Part shown: positions 7,244 through 15,100 of the stretch, one piece after another
Position numbering within the stretch: position 1 is the first letter of the stretch
Layout of the letters: every line of letters starts with the position of its first letter
IMG/VR virus record: IMGVR_UViG_3300035659_003156
Coordinates: 1 to 29,394 of that record
DNA from: a virus
Direction: 5' to 3' (one strand)
DNA: 29,394 nucleotides
Translations under genes and position numbers: made by a program
Notes under the pieces: model-generated
What the model saw: the letters and a program-made list of their open reading frames with translations, nothing else
Databases searched by the model: none
Told to the model about the DNA's origin: nothing

Positions 7244-7291
7244 GGGCCTGGGAAGTTTGAATTGTTGATTTGCTTTTCGTAGGAGGACGCA

Positions 7292-8620
7292 ATGCTCGCG
7301 TCGATCTCAGATTTCAAAGCGCAGATCCCAAATGTTCGCCCCAGCCCCCGGCCCCCAGCACTCAGTACGTCACCGCCGCCTCGCTTCGTGATGACGCTGA
7401 ATGCCGAGGGCGTGAGCGACGCCCTGATCCGCGTGCCGTTGGCGGTCACCGGCAAGTGGGTGCGCGGCAAAACCCTCTTCGCCATCACCCGTCAGGACCT
7501 CGAAGACATCGTGCGAAATTTCCGCGAGCGACAGAACGGCGAGATCAACGTCGATTACGACCACGCCAGCGAAATGCCGGAGGTCGCCGCGGGCGGGCCC
7601 GTGCCGTCGGCGGGGCGCATCATGAGACTGGATCGGCCCGAGCCGCTGAACGGAAGTAGGAAGTTGGAAGTAGGAAATATCCGTCAGCCGACGGACAACT
7701 CCCTACTTCCTACTTCCGGCTCCCGCCTTATTCTCTACGGCTGGTACGAGCCGACCGAGCGCGCCCGCGAGCTTCTGCAAAGCCGCGAGTACCGCTACAT
7801 CTCGCCCGCCATCGACTGGACGGCGCAGAACAAACTCACCGGCAAACCACAAGGCACGACGCTCACTTCCGTGGCGCTGACCAACCGGCCGTTTCTGGAG
7901 GAATTGCCGCAGGTCCACTTGTCCGACCCGGCGTTCCAGCCGGCAGACGAAGGCGAAACTCGAAATGCGAAAACCGAACATCGCCCCGCCGCTCGCAACT
8001 CCGCAGTTTCGAGTTTCCAGTTTCCAGTTTCCAACTCAGGAGGTTCTATGAAGCAGGTCAACCTTTCCGTCGTCGAGGGACAAATCCGTCTCGGGCACGA
8101 CGATTTCAAGGACGAGTATTACCTGGAACCTGAAGACGCGAAACGGTGCCTACACGAACTGGGCATGATGTCGGAAGTGACGCCCGCGAGCGCAACGCTC
8201 GGGGAGTCCTCGGCCGCCGTCACCCTGGTGCAGGCCGGCAGCCTGCTGTCGGAAGCCGAGGCGCGCGGCAAGTCGGTTCCCGCCCTCGAGGTCTTCCGCG
8301 CCCAGGTGGAACACGAGCTGGAGCAAGCGCTGCAGGCCGGCAAGATCCTGCCGCGCCAGCGCGACGACTGGCGAAAGATCGCGCTCGCCGACTTCCCCGC
8401 CTTCCGCAAGATCCTGGGCGGGCAGAAGCCGCTGGTGCCCGTGCGCCCCGTCGGGTTCACCGGCGCCGGTCCCGGCGACGTCCAGGCCCAGGTGAAAGTT
8501 CTGGCCGAACAGCGCATGCGCGAACAGCACATCAGCTTCGGGCAGGCGTTGAGCGACATCGGCCGCGAACAGCCCGACTTGGTCCAGCAGTACCGCCGGG
8601 CGGTGAGCGGCAACGACTAA
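7292..8620 (+). CDS. Prohead maturation protease, Mu I-like, fused in frame with scaffold
   Basis: 442 residues from an ATG with a clear GTAGGAGG ribosome binding site. Residues ~35-210 are the protease: IRVPLAVTGKWVRGKTLFAI, then NVDYDHAS with the probable catalytic His ~91, and GTTLTSVALTNRPF with the probable catalytic Ser ~193, both in the positions expected for the Mu I protein family. The protease cleaves the scaffold during capsid maturation. From ~253 the sequence is the scaffold, which also has its own start at 8048. Two word repeats are in frame: one at ~121-142 inside the protease between His and Ser, one at ~221-247 forming the linker to the scaffold. A single-arm CAGCCCC-type array encodes the Pro-rich residues ~14-26. 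Confidence 0.82.
   Translation: MLASISDFKAQIPNVRPSPRPPALSTSPPPRFVMTLNAEGVSDALIRVPLAVTGKWVRGKTLFAITRQDLEDIVRNFRERQNGEINVDYDHASEMPEVAAGGPVPSAGRIMRLDRPEPLNGSRKLEVGNIRQPTDNSLLPTSGSRLILYGWYEPTERARELLQSREYRYISPAIDWTAQNKLTGKPQGTTLTSVALTNRPFLEELPQVHLSDPAFQPADEGETRNAKTEHRPAARNSAVSSFQFPVSNSGGSMKQVNLSVVEGQIRLGHDDFKDEYYLEPEDAKRCLHELGMMSEVTPASATLGESSAAVTLVQAGSLLSEAEARGKSVPALEVFRAQVEHELEQALQAGKILPRQRDDWRKIALADFPAFRKILGGQKPLVPVRPVGFTGAGPGDVQAQVKVLAEQRMREQHISFGQALSDIGREQPDLVQQYRRAVSGND
7652..7718 (+). repeat. Word-repeat palindrome, GGAAGTA / TACTTCC family, in protease gene
   Basis: The left arm (7652-7679) is GGAAGTA, GGAAGTT, GGAAGTA, GGAAATA. The right arm (7702-7718) is TACTTCC, TACTTCC. The spacer contains CCGTCAGCCGACGG (7681-7694), one base different from the palindrome at 4072. 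It is translated in frame between the His and Ser sites of the protease. Confidence 0.88.
7953..8033 (+). repeat. Word-repeat palindrome, CGAAACT / CAGTTTC family, protease-scaffold linker
   Basis: The left arm (7953-7979) is CGAAACT, CGAAATG, CGAAAAC, CGAAC. The right arm (8000-8033) repeats CAGTTTC, GAGTTTC, CAGTTTC, CAGTTTC. It is translated in frame and lies directly in front of the internal Shine-Dalgarno of the scaffold start, so a hairpin here could influence that start. Confidence 0.88.
8038..8043 (+). promoter_or_regulatory. Internal ribosome binding site for nested scaffold
   Basis: A full AGGAGG at 8038-8043 precedes ATG 8048 with a 4-nt spacer, inside the protease reading frame. 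It decides the nested start. Confidence 0.8.
8048..8620 (+). CDS. Nested capsid scaffold protein (Mu Z-like), in frame within protease gene
   Basis: 190 residues, same frame and stop as the protease gene, starting at ATG 8048 after a perfect AGGAGG. The sequence is helical and charged, rich in Gln, Glu and Ala (EVFRAQVEHELEQALQAGKIL, QAQVKVLAEQRMREQHISFGQALSDIGRE), as expected for a scaffold core that fills the prohead and is later degraded. In Mu the scaffold gene Z is likewise an in-frame 3' part of the protease gene I, and lambda C/Nu3 is the same principle. The C-terminal ~40 residues probably bind the capsid protein. The nested start is strongly supported by the sequence; the exact role is inferred from the family. 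Confidence 0.75.
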   Translation: MKQVNLSVVEGQIRLGHDDFKDEYYLEPEDAKRCLHELGMMSEVTPASATLGESSAAVTLVQAGSLLSEAEARGKSVPALEVFRAQVEHELEQALQAGKILPRQRDDWRKIALADFPAFRKILGGQKPLVPVRPVGFTGAGPGDVQAQVKVLAEQRMREQHISFGQALSDIGREQPDLVQQYRRAVSGND

Positions 8621-8624
8621 GCAT

Positions 8625-8700
8625 AGGGACTAGGGATTGGGGATTAGGGGTTAGCGGAGGCTCTTCCCTAATCCCTAACCCCTGACCCCTAACCCCTATC
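8625..8700 (+). repeat. Word-repeat palindrome, GGGATTA / TAACCCC family, intergenic
   Basis: The left arm (8625-8654) is GGGACTA, GGGATTG, GGGATTA, GGGGTTA. The right arm (8665-8700) is TAATCCC, TAACCCC, TGACCCC, TAACCCC, TATC. The spacer is 10 nt. It fills the gap between scaffold and decoration genes and stops just before the GGAGG of the latter. Confidence 0.9.
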
Positions 8701-8714
8701 GTTCTGGAGGATCA

Positions 8715-9125
8715 ATGGCAGGAGCAACCTACGTTCTGGATAAGACCTACAAGGTGACCGAGGCCGCCGGCATCACGAAGTGGCGCGCCGTCGTCCCCGG
8801 CACCAACGACGGCGAGTGCAAGTTGCCCACCGCCGCCAATCAATTCTCACTCGGCATCACCCAGGAAGCCCAGGCGAAACAGAATCAAAACGTGGCGGCG
8901 CGCAAGTACGGCATCTCACGCGCCTACGCTTCGGGCGCCATCACCAAGGGCGACTACGTGGAAGTCGGCGCTGCGGACGGGTCGCTGCGCAAGGCCGACC
9001 TCTCGACCGTGCCGGGCGCGGCCACCCTGCACCACGTGCTGGGCATCGCCGAGACTTCCGCCGCCAACGGCGAGATCTTTTTCGTGTTCCTCTCGCCCAA
9101 CCCGGTGGTGATGCCGGTGAGCTAA
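8715..9125 (+). CDS. Capsid decoration protein, DUF2190-like (probable)
   Basis: 136 residues with a good GGAGG site. The pattern is typical of small capsid-stabilising proteins: an N-terminal beta region, QFSLGITQEAQAKQNQNVAARKYGISRAYASGAITKGDYVEVGAADGSLRKADL, then a hydrophobic C-terminal strand FFVFLSPNPVV. The central 'starting value, then GDYVEV' region recalls the DUF2190 family found between scaffold and major capsid genes in many Mu-like and lambda-like phages. It would bind the outside of the expanded capsid. The long repeat-filled gap after it separates it from the capsid gene, so the two may be expressed at different levels from one transcript. Confidence 0.6.
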   Translation: MAGATYVLDKTYKVTEAAGITKWRAVVPGTNDGECKLPTAANQFSLGITQEAQAKQNQNVAARKYGISRAYASGAITKGDYVEVGAADGSLRKADLSTVPGAATLHHVLGIAETSAANGEIFFVFLSPNPVVMPVS

Positions 9126-9215
9126 TCGAGCCATCGGGCCATCGAGCCATTGAGTCATTGCTGGGATGCCTGGCGACGATTCGATGATCCGATGGACCGA
9201 TGACTCAATTCCTTC
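9126..9215 (+). repeat. Octamer word-repeat palindrome, GAGCCATC / GATGGCTC family
   Basis: It has an 8-nt period in both arms, unlike the 7-nt majority. The left arm directly follows the decoration gene stop, and the right arm ends at about 9211. The family recurs at 10366 and 23626. Confidence 0.85.
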
Positions 9216-9427
9216 GCGGGGTCCGGTCCCCAGGGTCAGTCCTGGGGATACGCTGCCCCGCCGGCGAGCGAGCGACCTGCTGACAGGTCTCCGCGTTCCG
9301 CCCTCACGCCACCCCTCTCTCTGAGGGAGAGGGCTAGGGGGTGAGGGGTTCGTCCCGCGCGCGGAGCGCTCCATGCCCGGCGGTACGACCGAGCAGGCTC
9401 AGCCCTGCTCAACAAGGAGAAGAAGCC
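9126..9427 (+). other. 302-nt non-coding gap before the capsid gene, packed with four inverted repeats
   Basis: No gene is seen here. From left to right: an octamer word palindrome (9126-9215; left units GAGCCATC, GGGCCATC, GAGCCATT, GAGTCATT; right units GATTCGAT, GATCCGAT, GGACCGAT, GACTCAAT); a hairpin TCCCCAGG / CCTGGGGA (9227-9248, 6-nt loop); a nested hairpin with CCCTCAC / GTGAGGG outer arms (9301-9347) and CCCTCTC / GAGAGGG inside; and GAGCAGG / CCTGCTC (9391-9410). None has a T-tract. The capsid ribosome binding site AAGGAGA follows at 9414-9420. The structures may stabilise or separate the capsid message. Confidence 0.8.
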
Positions 9428-10363
9428 ATGCCTGACATTTCGATGGTACACGTGGATCAAGCCCTGACCGAAGTGTCCATCGCTTACCGCAACCTGCAAT
9501 ATGTGGCGGACGCGGTTTTCCCCGTGGTTCCGGTGAGCAAGCAGTCCAACAAGTACTTTATCTACTCCAAGGACAACTTCCGGACCCTCGACGACGCTCG
9601 CCGCCCCGGCGCGCGCGCCAACGAAATCGAGTGGACGCTCTCCACCGACACCTACTACTGCGAAGGCCACGCGCTCGCCCAAGCGATTCCCGACGAGCTG
9701 CGCGCCAACGCCGACCAGGCCATCGACGTGGACGTGGACACCACCGAGATGCTCACTGATCTCATCTACCTGCAGCGCGAGATCCTGGTCGCTTCCAAGG
9801 CCACCGACAGCTCGGTCATCACGCAATCCACCACGCTCTCGGGCAACAGCCAGTGGTCTGACTACACCAACTCCGACCCCATCACCGCCATCGAGGACCA
9901 GAAGGCGACCATCCTGAAGCAGATCGGCCAACTGCCCAACTCGATCTTGGTGAGCTATCCGGTCTTCAAGACCCTGCGCAATCACCCCAAGATCATCGAC
10001 CGCTTCAAGTACTCGCAGGTCGCGGTGGTGCAACCGGACCACCTGAAGTCGGTGTTCAATGTTGAGAACTTCTACGTCGGCGCGGCGATCAAGAACACCG
10101 CCAAGGAAGGCGCCGCCGACTCGCTCGACTACATCTGGGGCAAGAATGCGCTGCTGTTCTACAAGCCGCCGGTGGCGGGCCGACGGACCGTCTCGCTCGG
10201 CTACCAGTTCACGCTGGCGTTCGGCTCGAATAGCGCCGGCTTCTTCGTCAAGCGTTACCGCGACGAGGCGCGCTCCGCGGACATCGTCGAAGTGCAGCTC
10301 TACTTCGACGCCAAGGTCGTGGCCGCGAGCGGCGCGTACCTGTGGCTGAGCGCCGTGGCGTAA
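9428..10363 (+). CDS. Major capsid protein
   Basis: 311 residues from the ATG at 9428, preceded by AAGGAGA; the open frame extends upstream to 9341, but that part is repeat sequence. The protein is of the size and composition of HK97-fold capsid proteins. It has an N-terminal region with VSIAYRNLQYVADAVFPVVPV (~17-37), the FIYSKDNFRTLDDARRPGA stretch, an ILKQIGQLPNSILVSYPVFKTLRNHPKIIDRFKY segment (~160-193, typical of the A-domain spine of this group), and the C-terminal GYQFTLAFGSNSAGFFVKRYRDEARSADIVEVQLYFDAKVVAA with the strand pattern of the P-domain end. It is not an obvious Mu gpT homologue. Position after protease-scaffold and decoration genes makes it the shell subunit with high likelihood. 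Confidence 0.8.
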   Translation: MPDISMVHVDQALTEVSIAYRNLQYVADAVFPVVPVSKQSNKYFIYSKDNFRTLDDARRPGARANEIEWTLSTDTYYCEGHALAQAIPDELRANADQAIDVDVDTTEMLTDLIYLQREILVASKATDSSVITQSTTLSGNSQWSDYTNSDPITAIEDQKATILKQIGQLPNSILVSYPVFKTLRNHPKIIDRFKYSQVAVVQPDHLKSVFNVENFYVGAAIKNTAKEGAADSLDYIWGKNALLFYKPPVAGRRTVSLGYQFTLAFGSNSAGFFVKRYRDEARSADIVEVQLYFDAKVVAASGAYLWLSAVA

Positions 10364-10365
10364 AC

Positions 10366-10436
10366 GAATCGGGTCATCGGTTGATCGGGTCATCGGGCGA
10401 TCGTTCAGATCACCCGATGGCTCGATGGCCCGATCG
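10366..10436 (+). repeat. Octamer word-repeat palindrome, TCATCGGG / GATGGCTC family, intergenic
   Basis: The left arm (10366-10403) is GAATCGGG, TCATCGGT, TGATCGGG, TCATCGGG. The right arm (10409-10436) is GATCACCC, GATGGCTC, GATGGCCC, GATCGG. The spacer is about 5 nt. It occupies the whole gap between capsid and connector genes except the ribosome binding site. Confidence 0.9.
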
Positions 10437-10457
10437 GCAAATTCGTGGGAGTCTTCT

Positions 10458-10943
10458 ATGAGCTTCACATCGATCGACGCGGTTGCAGCTCACTATCCGG
10501 GATTCCAACGGGGCGTGCCGGATCAGAATCCTTCGGACGCGCAGATCCAGGCCTGGATCGAAAGCCAGAGCGCGCGCCTCGCGGCGCTGGCGGTCGGTCG
10601 CGGCTATGGGCTCGACGGGCTCGCCACTTCCAACCCGCAGGCCTACGCGCTGCTCTCCCTCGCGAACGAAGTAGGCGCGGCCGCGGACCTGGGCGAGGCG
10701 CTCTTTTCCCTGCTCGGTCCGGAAGCCTCACCCCAGGGCTGGGCCAATCCCAACGCCTTGCGGCGCTCGTACGAAAACATGCTGGCGGAACTCGGCCGGG
10801 GAACTTACGACAAGCTCTTCATCCCCGGCGCACGCACCGGCGACGTTTATCCGGCGTTGGGCGGCGTGGCAGGACAGGAGAGCGATGTCGATGACTCGGC
10901 CGACGAAAGTAGTGCGGCGTTTAAGAAGGGGGACGTGTTCTGA
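10458..10943 (+). CDS. Head-tail connector / neck protein (probable)
   Basis: 161 residues from ATG 10458 (GGGAG upstream); earlier in-frame starts lie in the octamer repeat. The N-terminal part (DAVAAHYPGFQRGVPDQNPSDAQIQAWIESQSARLAALAVGRGY) resembles the helical adaptor proteins of the gp6/gp36 type that follow the capsid gene and bind the portal: a beginning aligned on an IxxxY pattern, then helices containing NEVGAAADLGEALFSLLG. The C-terminal ~45 residues are acidic and probably flexible. The function is assigned from gene order and helical character. The precise family is not certain. Confidence 0.55.
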   Translation: MSFTSIDAVAAHYPGFQRGVPDQNPSDAQIQAWIESQSARLAALAVGRGYGLDGLATSNPQAYALLSLANEVGAAADLGEALFSLLGPEASPQGWANPNALRRSYENMLAELGRGTYDKLFIPGARTGDVYPALGGVAGQESDVDDSADESSAAFKKGDVF

Positions 10944-10945
10944 AG

Positions 10946-11068
10946 GTTGAATTGTGAATGCTGAATCCTGAATTTAGGGGCCGTTGCTCGGGGCTCCGTA
11001 CTCATCGCACCATGGACGAGTTGCGCTTTTCGATTTTCGCTTTTCGCCTTTCGGTTTTCGAGTTTCGA
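10946..11068 (+). repeat. Two unpaired word arrays (GTGAATG-type and GATTTTC-type)
   Basis: The first array at 10946-10976 has units GTTGAAT, TGTGAAT, GCTGAAT, CCTGAAT. The second at 11024-11068 has units GCTTTTC, GATTTTC, GCTTTTC, GCCTTTC, GGTTTTC, GAGTTTC. They belong to different word families and neither has its complementary arm, which suggests two partially deleted elements or two half elements. The second ends two bases before ATG 11071. Confidence 0.8.
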
Positions 11069-11070
11069 AG

Positions 11071-11550
11071 ATGATCCAGTTCACCTACACCCTCAATTCG
11101 GAGCCCGTGGAGAACGTCCTCGCGGCGTTCCAGGAATCGCTCGCGGACGAGGCGCCGGCTCTGGCACGCGTCGCCGATGATTTCCGAGAGATGATCGGGC
11201 AGCAATTCGCCTCCGAAGGCCGCGCCGAAGGGACACCATGGCCGGAGCTTGCGCCCGCCACGCTCCGGCGTCGGCATGCCAGTACACCCATTCTCTATAA
11301 GACCGGCGCGCTGCTCCGCTCGCTCGGCGAACCCGGCGCGGCCGGCCACGTCGAGGAACTGGAAGGCTACTCCCTCACGCTCGGCAGCCGGTTGCCGTAC
11401 GCCGTGTATCACCAGACGGGGACTCGCCGCCTGCCCGCGCGGCCCATCATCGTGTTGTCGGGCGCGCGCTGCGAGCGGTGGATCGAAATGGTCCGACGCG
11501 AGATCGAGCAGAAGGCGTTGTTACTGGGAGCGAAGGAACTCGGATCGTAG
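11071..11550 (+). CDS. Virion morphogenesis protein, Mu gpG-like
   Basis: 159 residues from ATG 11071; a longer version from TTG 10984 would include the word array and is not favoured. Family signs: FREMIGQQFASEGRAEGTPWPELAPATLRRR (~47-77), YKTGALLRSLG, and YAVYHQTGTRRLPARPIIVLS (~111-131), which are the conserved blocks of the phage virion morphogenesis / tail completion family that includes Mu gpG and P2 gpS. It likely acts in head completion or at the head-tail joint. In Mu it sits upstream of the protease; here it is placed in the neck cluster. The stop codon (TAG) lies inside the dispersed repeat starting at 11547. The ribosome binding region is repeat sequence and weak. Confidence 0.8.
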   Translation: MIQFTYTLNSEPVENVLAAFQESLADEAPALARVADDFREMIGQQFASEGRAEGTPWPELAPATLRRRHASTPILYKTGALLRSLGEPGAAGHVEELEGYSLTLGSRLPYAVYHQTGTRRLPARPIIVLSGARCERWIEMVRREIEQKALLLGAKELGS

Positions 11551-11598
11551 CGCCGCCGTCTCGGCGGCAAACAATGCCGGCAGGATGCCGGCGCACCA
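11547..11598 (+). repeat. Dispersed repeat, GTAGCGCCGCCGTC family, copy 2
   Basis: This is the second copy of the 50-nt repeat seen at 5964-6013, with GTAGCGCCGCCGTCTCGGCG at the start and GATGCCGGCGCACC at the end. Its GTAG supplies the stop codon of the gpG-like gene, and its end is 10 nt before the next ATG. Confidence 0.85.
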
Positions 11599-11608
11599 AG
11601 GACGTCAT

Positions 11609-12163
11609 ATGGACACACGCTATCAGGCGCAATTCTCAAAGCCGCTGGTCAATCAGTTAATCGCGATTCTCCAGCGCGACCAGCAGGCGGCGCTCGACAG
11701 CGTCAACGCTGGCCGCCCGCCGGGCCGCGAGCTCAAGCCCTTCGCAGCATTTCACAAGGAAGTGGTAACAGTGCAGAACTGGCCGGCGCTGGTTCTGGTG
11801 GCACAAGAGACGGCCTTCGAGGCGACCTCCGATGCGGACCTCCGTACCCAGACGGTGCGCTTCATCTGCGCCCTGGCGATCGCTGGGACTGATCCTGAAT
11901 GGTTGTCGGAAGACGCCATGGATTACTTGCGCGCCGTGGACATCGTATTGACCTCGGCGCCGCTCGGAGACTTCTACACGCCGCTCTCCATCAACCACCG
12001 CACGGTCCCCGAAGGCGAAACCACGGGACTCGATCCCGCGGTCTCGAAAATCCAGGATCTGCGCGTCCTGCGGCACGACCTCGGGGTACTGGTGGGACGG
12101 CGCGGCGGCGGGATGGCGCGCGGCCCGCAGATCGAGTTCGTCGTCGAGTTGGAGGAAAGATGA
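11609..12163 (+). CDS. Tail-completion / tail terminator candidate
   Basis: 184 residues from ATG 11609 (AAGGAC upstream). The protein has a mixed alpha/beta pattern: an N-terminal helix (LVNQLIAILQRDQQAALDSVN), TVQNWPALVLVAQET, TQTVRFICALAIAG, then a long helix DAMDYLRAVDIVLTSAPL and a C-terminal strand QIEFVVELEER. This alternation (predicted-dose strand, helix, ending strand) and its position between gpG-like and tail-tube genes fit the small proteins that close the tail top (lambda gpU-like). No decisive motif is visible, so the call is contextual. Its stop overlaps the next ATG (ATGA, 12160-12163). Confidence 0.5.
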   Translation: MDTRYQAQFSKPLVNQLIAILQRDQQAALDSVNAGRPPGRELKPFAAFHKEVVTVQNWPALVLVAQETAFEATSDADLRTQTVRFICALAIAGTDPEWLSEDAMDYLRAVDIVLTSAPLGDFYTPLSINHRTVPEGETTGLDPAVSKIQDLRVLRHDLGVLVGRRGGGMARGPQIEFVVELEER

Positions 12164-15100
12164 AAGAAGGAGTCAGAAGTCAGAAGTCAGGAGTCAGAAT
12201 GCCGCGGAAGTGGACAGTGAACAGTGGACAGTGGATAGCAAAGCGGCTGCTGCAAGCCGGCCTTCTGCTGTTCACTGTTCACTGTGCACTATCCACTGCT
12301 CTGAGCGCTACGCAGGTGACGGCCACTTACGACCTGGGCGCGAATCCCCGCGTGATGGCGACGGTGAACGGCACGCCGCAATACGGCCTGGTGTTCGCGC
12401 AGCGGAACAAGCGGGTCACTTATGGTGACGTCGAATACGGGCCGAGTGTGGTAAAGGGTTACCTCAACGCGAGCGGCCAACTGAATGACGGCGCGAGCCA
12501 CCTCTGGCTCGACTTGATTCCGAACCTCGGCGCTACGCCCGGCGACAGCTACTACGTGGTGACGTTCAACATCCAGGGCCGTGTCCACGCGGAGATCTGG
12601 GTGGTGCCCGACGTGGCCACCGTCGCCGCCGAGGTCTGCCGCCAGGCCCAGCCGCCTTCCTCCACCGCTCCGGCACTTTTCTATCAGTTCCTCCAGCAAG
12701 ATGGCGACGACCTCCCCCAGCGTCAAAAGCTGAACCTTACTGGGTCGGGCGTCTCCTGCGTGGACAACGCCGGCCAGTTGCGCACTGACTGCACGGTCAC
12801 GGGCGGCGGGGGAGGCTCGGCGCCGAAGGCCTCCGCCACTGTTTCAGGTACCGTGAAAACCGACGCGACCGAGAGCGACCCAGTCGTGTATCTCAAGTCC
12901 AGCGCGGATTCCCTGCTCGCCGTCAAGGCGCCACTCACGCATAGCCACGCGGAATCGGAGGTCACGAACCTAGTCGCCGACCTCGCCGGCAAAGTGCCGA
13001 CGACGAGGGCCATCAATACGACCTCACCCCTGAGCGGCGGGGGCGCGCTTTCTGCCGACCTGACCCTCTCCCTGCCCGCGGCCACCGGCTCGCAAAATGG
13101 TTATCTCACCTCGGCTAACTGGACGACTTTCAATAACAAAGAGAATGCCCTGACGTTCAACTCACCGCTCTCGCGCTCGGTGAACGCCATCTCCTGCCCG
13201 ACGTGTGAGATCACTGGGAACAAGAACGCTGCGTCGGGCTATGCGGGACTGACGAGCGGGACCAAACTGAACGCGTCGCAGGGCCAGGAGGTTTGGTCCT
13301 CCGCAGATTTGACAGATTTCGCCGCCAAGAGCGGGACGGGAACCACCATCATGGGGGCCACGTTCACCTCGCTGGCGACGAACGACATCCCGAAGTGGAA
13401 CGGGACCAACTGGGTGAACTCCACGAGCGCCGCGAAGGCCGACGCACTCACCAATGACCCCACCGATTGTTCTGCTAATCAGTATGCCACCGCGATTGCG
13501 GCGAATGGCAACCTGACGTGCTCGCAGCCTGCTACCTCGAACCTGAGTGACGGGTCGAACGTCGTCAAGAACAACCAAGCCAACACCTATTCGGGCGGCG
13601 GGTTGCAAGACCTCTCGGCGAACAAGCTCGCGCTGCCCGCCGCAACCAGCCTGCCGGGGACCTGCACGGCGAACAAAGAGATCTACGTGGACACCGACGC
13701 CACGCCCGCCGGCCAACAGGTCTATCTGTGCAACTCCTCGGGCAACGGCTGGAACCTGATTGGCGATGGTGGTGGCGGCGGTGGAGGAACGACCATCACG
13801 GTCAACGGGGCAAGCGTCAACTCGACAGCAGATCTGGACGACTCGACGCCCGCGGCCCCGGCGAACGGCGTGAACGTCAAGTGGCAGAAGGACGCCTCGA
13901 GCCCGACGAACATCTCGGCCTACTGGCTGAGCACCGCCGTGGGCACGACGACCTTCGGCAGTGGTTCGTCGTTCACCTGGTCGTTCAACGACGACGACGC
14001 GTCGAACTCGACCATCCAGTTCGACGCCGGAGGCATCAACATCACGCCCGCCACCGGCATGGTTTATGTGGCTTCGCCGCTCCAGGCCGAGTACGGGGAC
14101 ACGGCGACGGGGAACTTGCTGACCCTGTACGGCGACACCTACTCGGCGCACACCAGCGGGACAAGGACGACGGCCATCGGCGTGCGCGGCTACGCTAACC
14201 ACAACGGCGCGGGTGGGACGGTCACGAACGCGGTGGGCGTGAGCGGGCTCGTCGGTGTCGGCGCGGGCACCATTAACGCGGCGATCGCGCTCCAGGCCCA
14301 GTCGCCGACGAAGGGCGCCGGGACGATCGACAACGCGTTCGGCCTCTACGTCCAGGCGCAGACGGTGGGGACGAACAACTACGCCATTTGGACGAACGGC
14401 ACGGAGCAGTCGCGCTTCGGCGGCCTCGTCAACGCCATCGGCGGGTTCAAAGTCAACGGCGCGGCGACTAACCACGCAGTGCTGCTCGGCAACGGGACAA
14501 TTTTCCAGGCGAGCGGCGCCATCCCCGACTGCATCGACAGCGGCGGGAACCACCTCAACTACACGCAAGGCACCCAGACGTTCGCTTGCGGCACGTCCGG
14601 CGGGGGCGCCCCGGCATTCTCGGCCATCACCACGGGCACGAATACCGCGGCCACGATGACCATCGGGAACGGGGCCACGCTCAACGGCGCGGCGGGCGGG
14701 ATTGTGGACCTTACCTCACTCACCGCCGCCACTGGCTTCAAGGTCCCCGCTGCGGCAGGCGCCACGCCGAGCGCGACCGGCGTTCTGGCCTACGACTCCA
14801 CCTCGACCACCTATAAGGGATACAACGGAGCGGCGAAAAGTTTCGCCTACACCGACACGCCGGGGACCACGGGCACCGCGCCTAACTGGTCTAGCGCAGC
14901 CGTTCTCAATATCCCGATGGCCAGCACGGCCAGCGTCACGGCGGGCCTACTTTCCAAAACGGACTACGATGCGTTCACGGCGAAGCCATCCCTAGTAACA
15001 GTCGGAACGAACGGCATCGAAGCCTACAACGCGGGCGACAACACCACGGCGGCGCGCTCCGACCACACCCACCGCTCGATCCACAACCTGACGTGGTACT

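Noticed and set aside
9301-9347. CCCTC / GAGGG hairpin as a rho-independent terminator
   Set aside because: No T-tract follows and the capsid gene downstream has no visible promoter of its own.
13162-14568. 468-residue minus-strand open frame opposite the fibre gene at 12160
   Set aside because: Arg/Val/Ala-rich shadow of a Gly/Thr/Ser-rich gene; no motif and no start signal.
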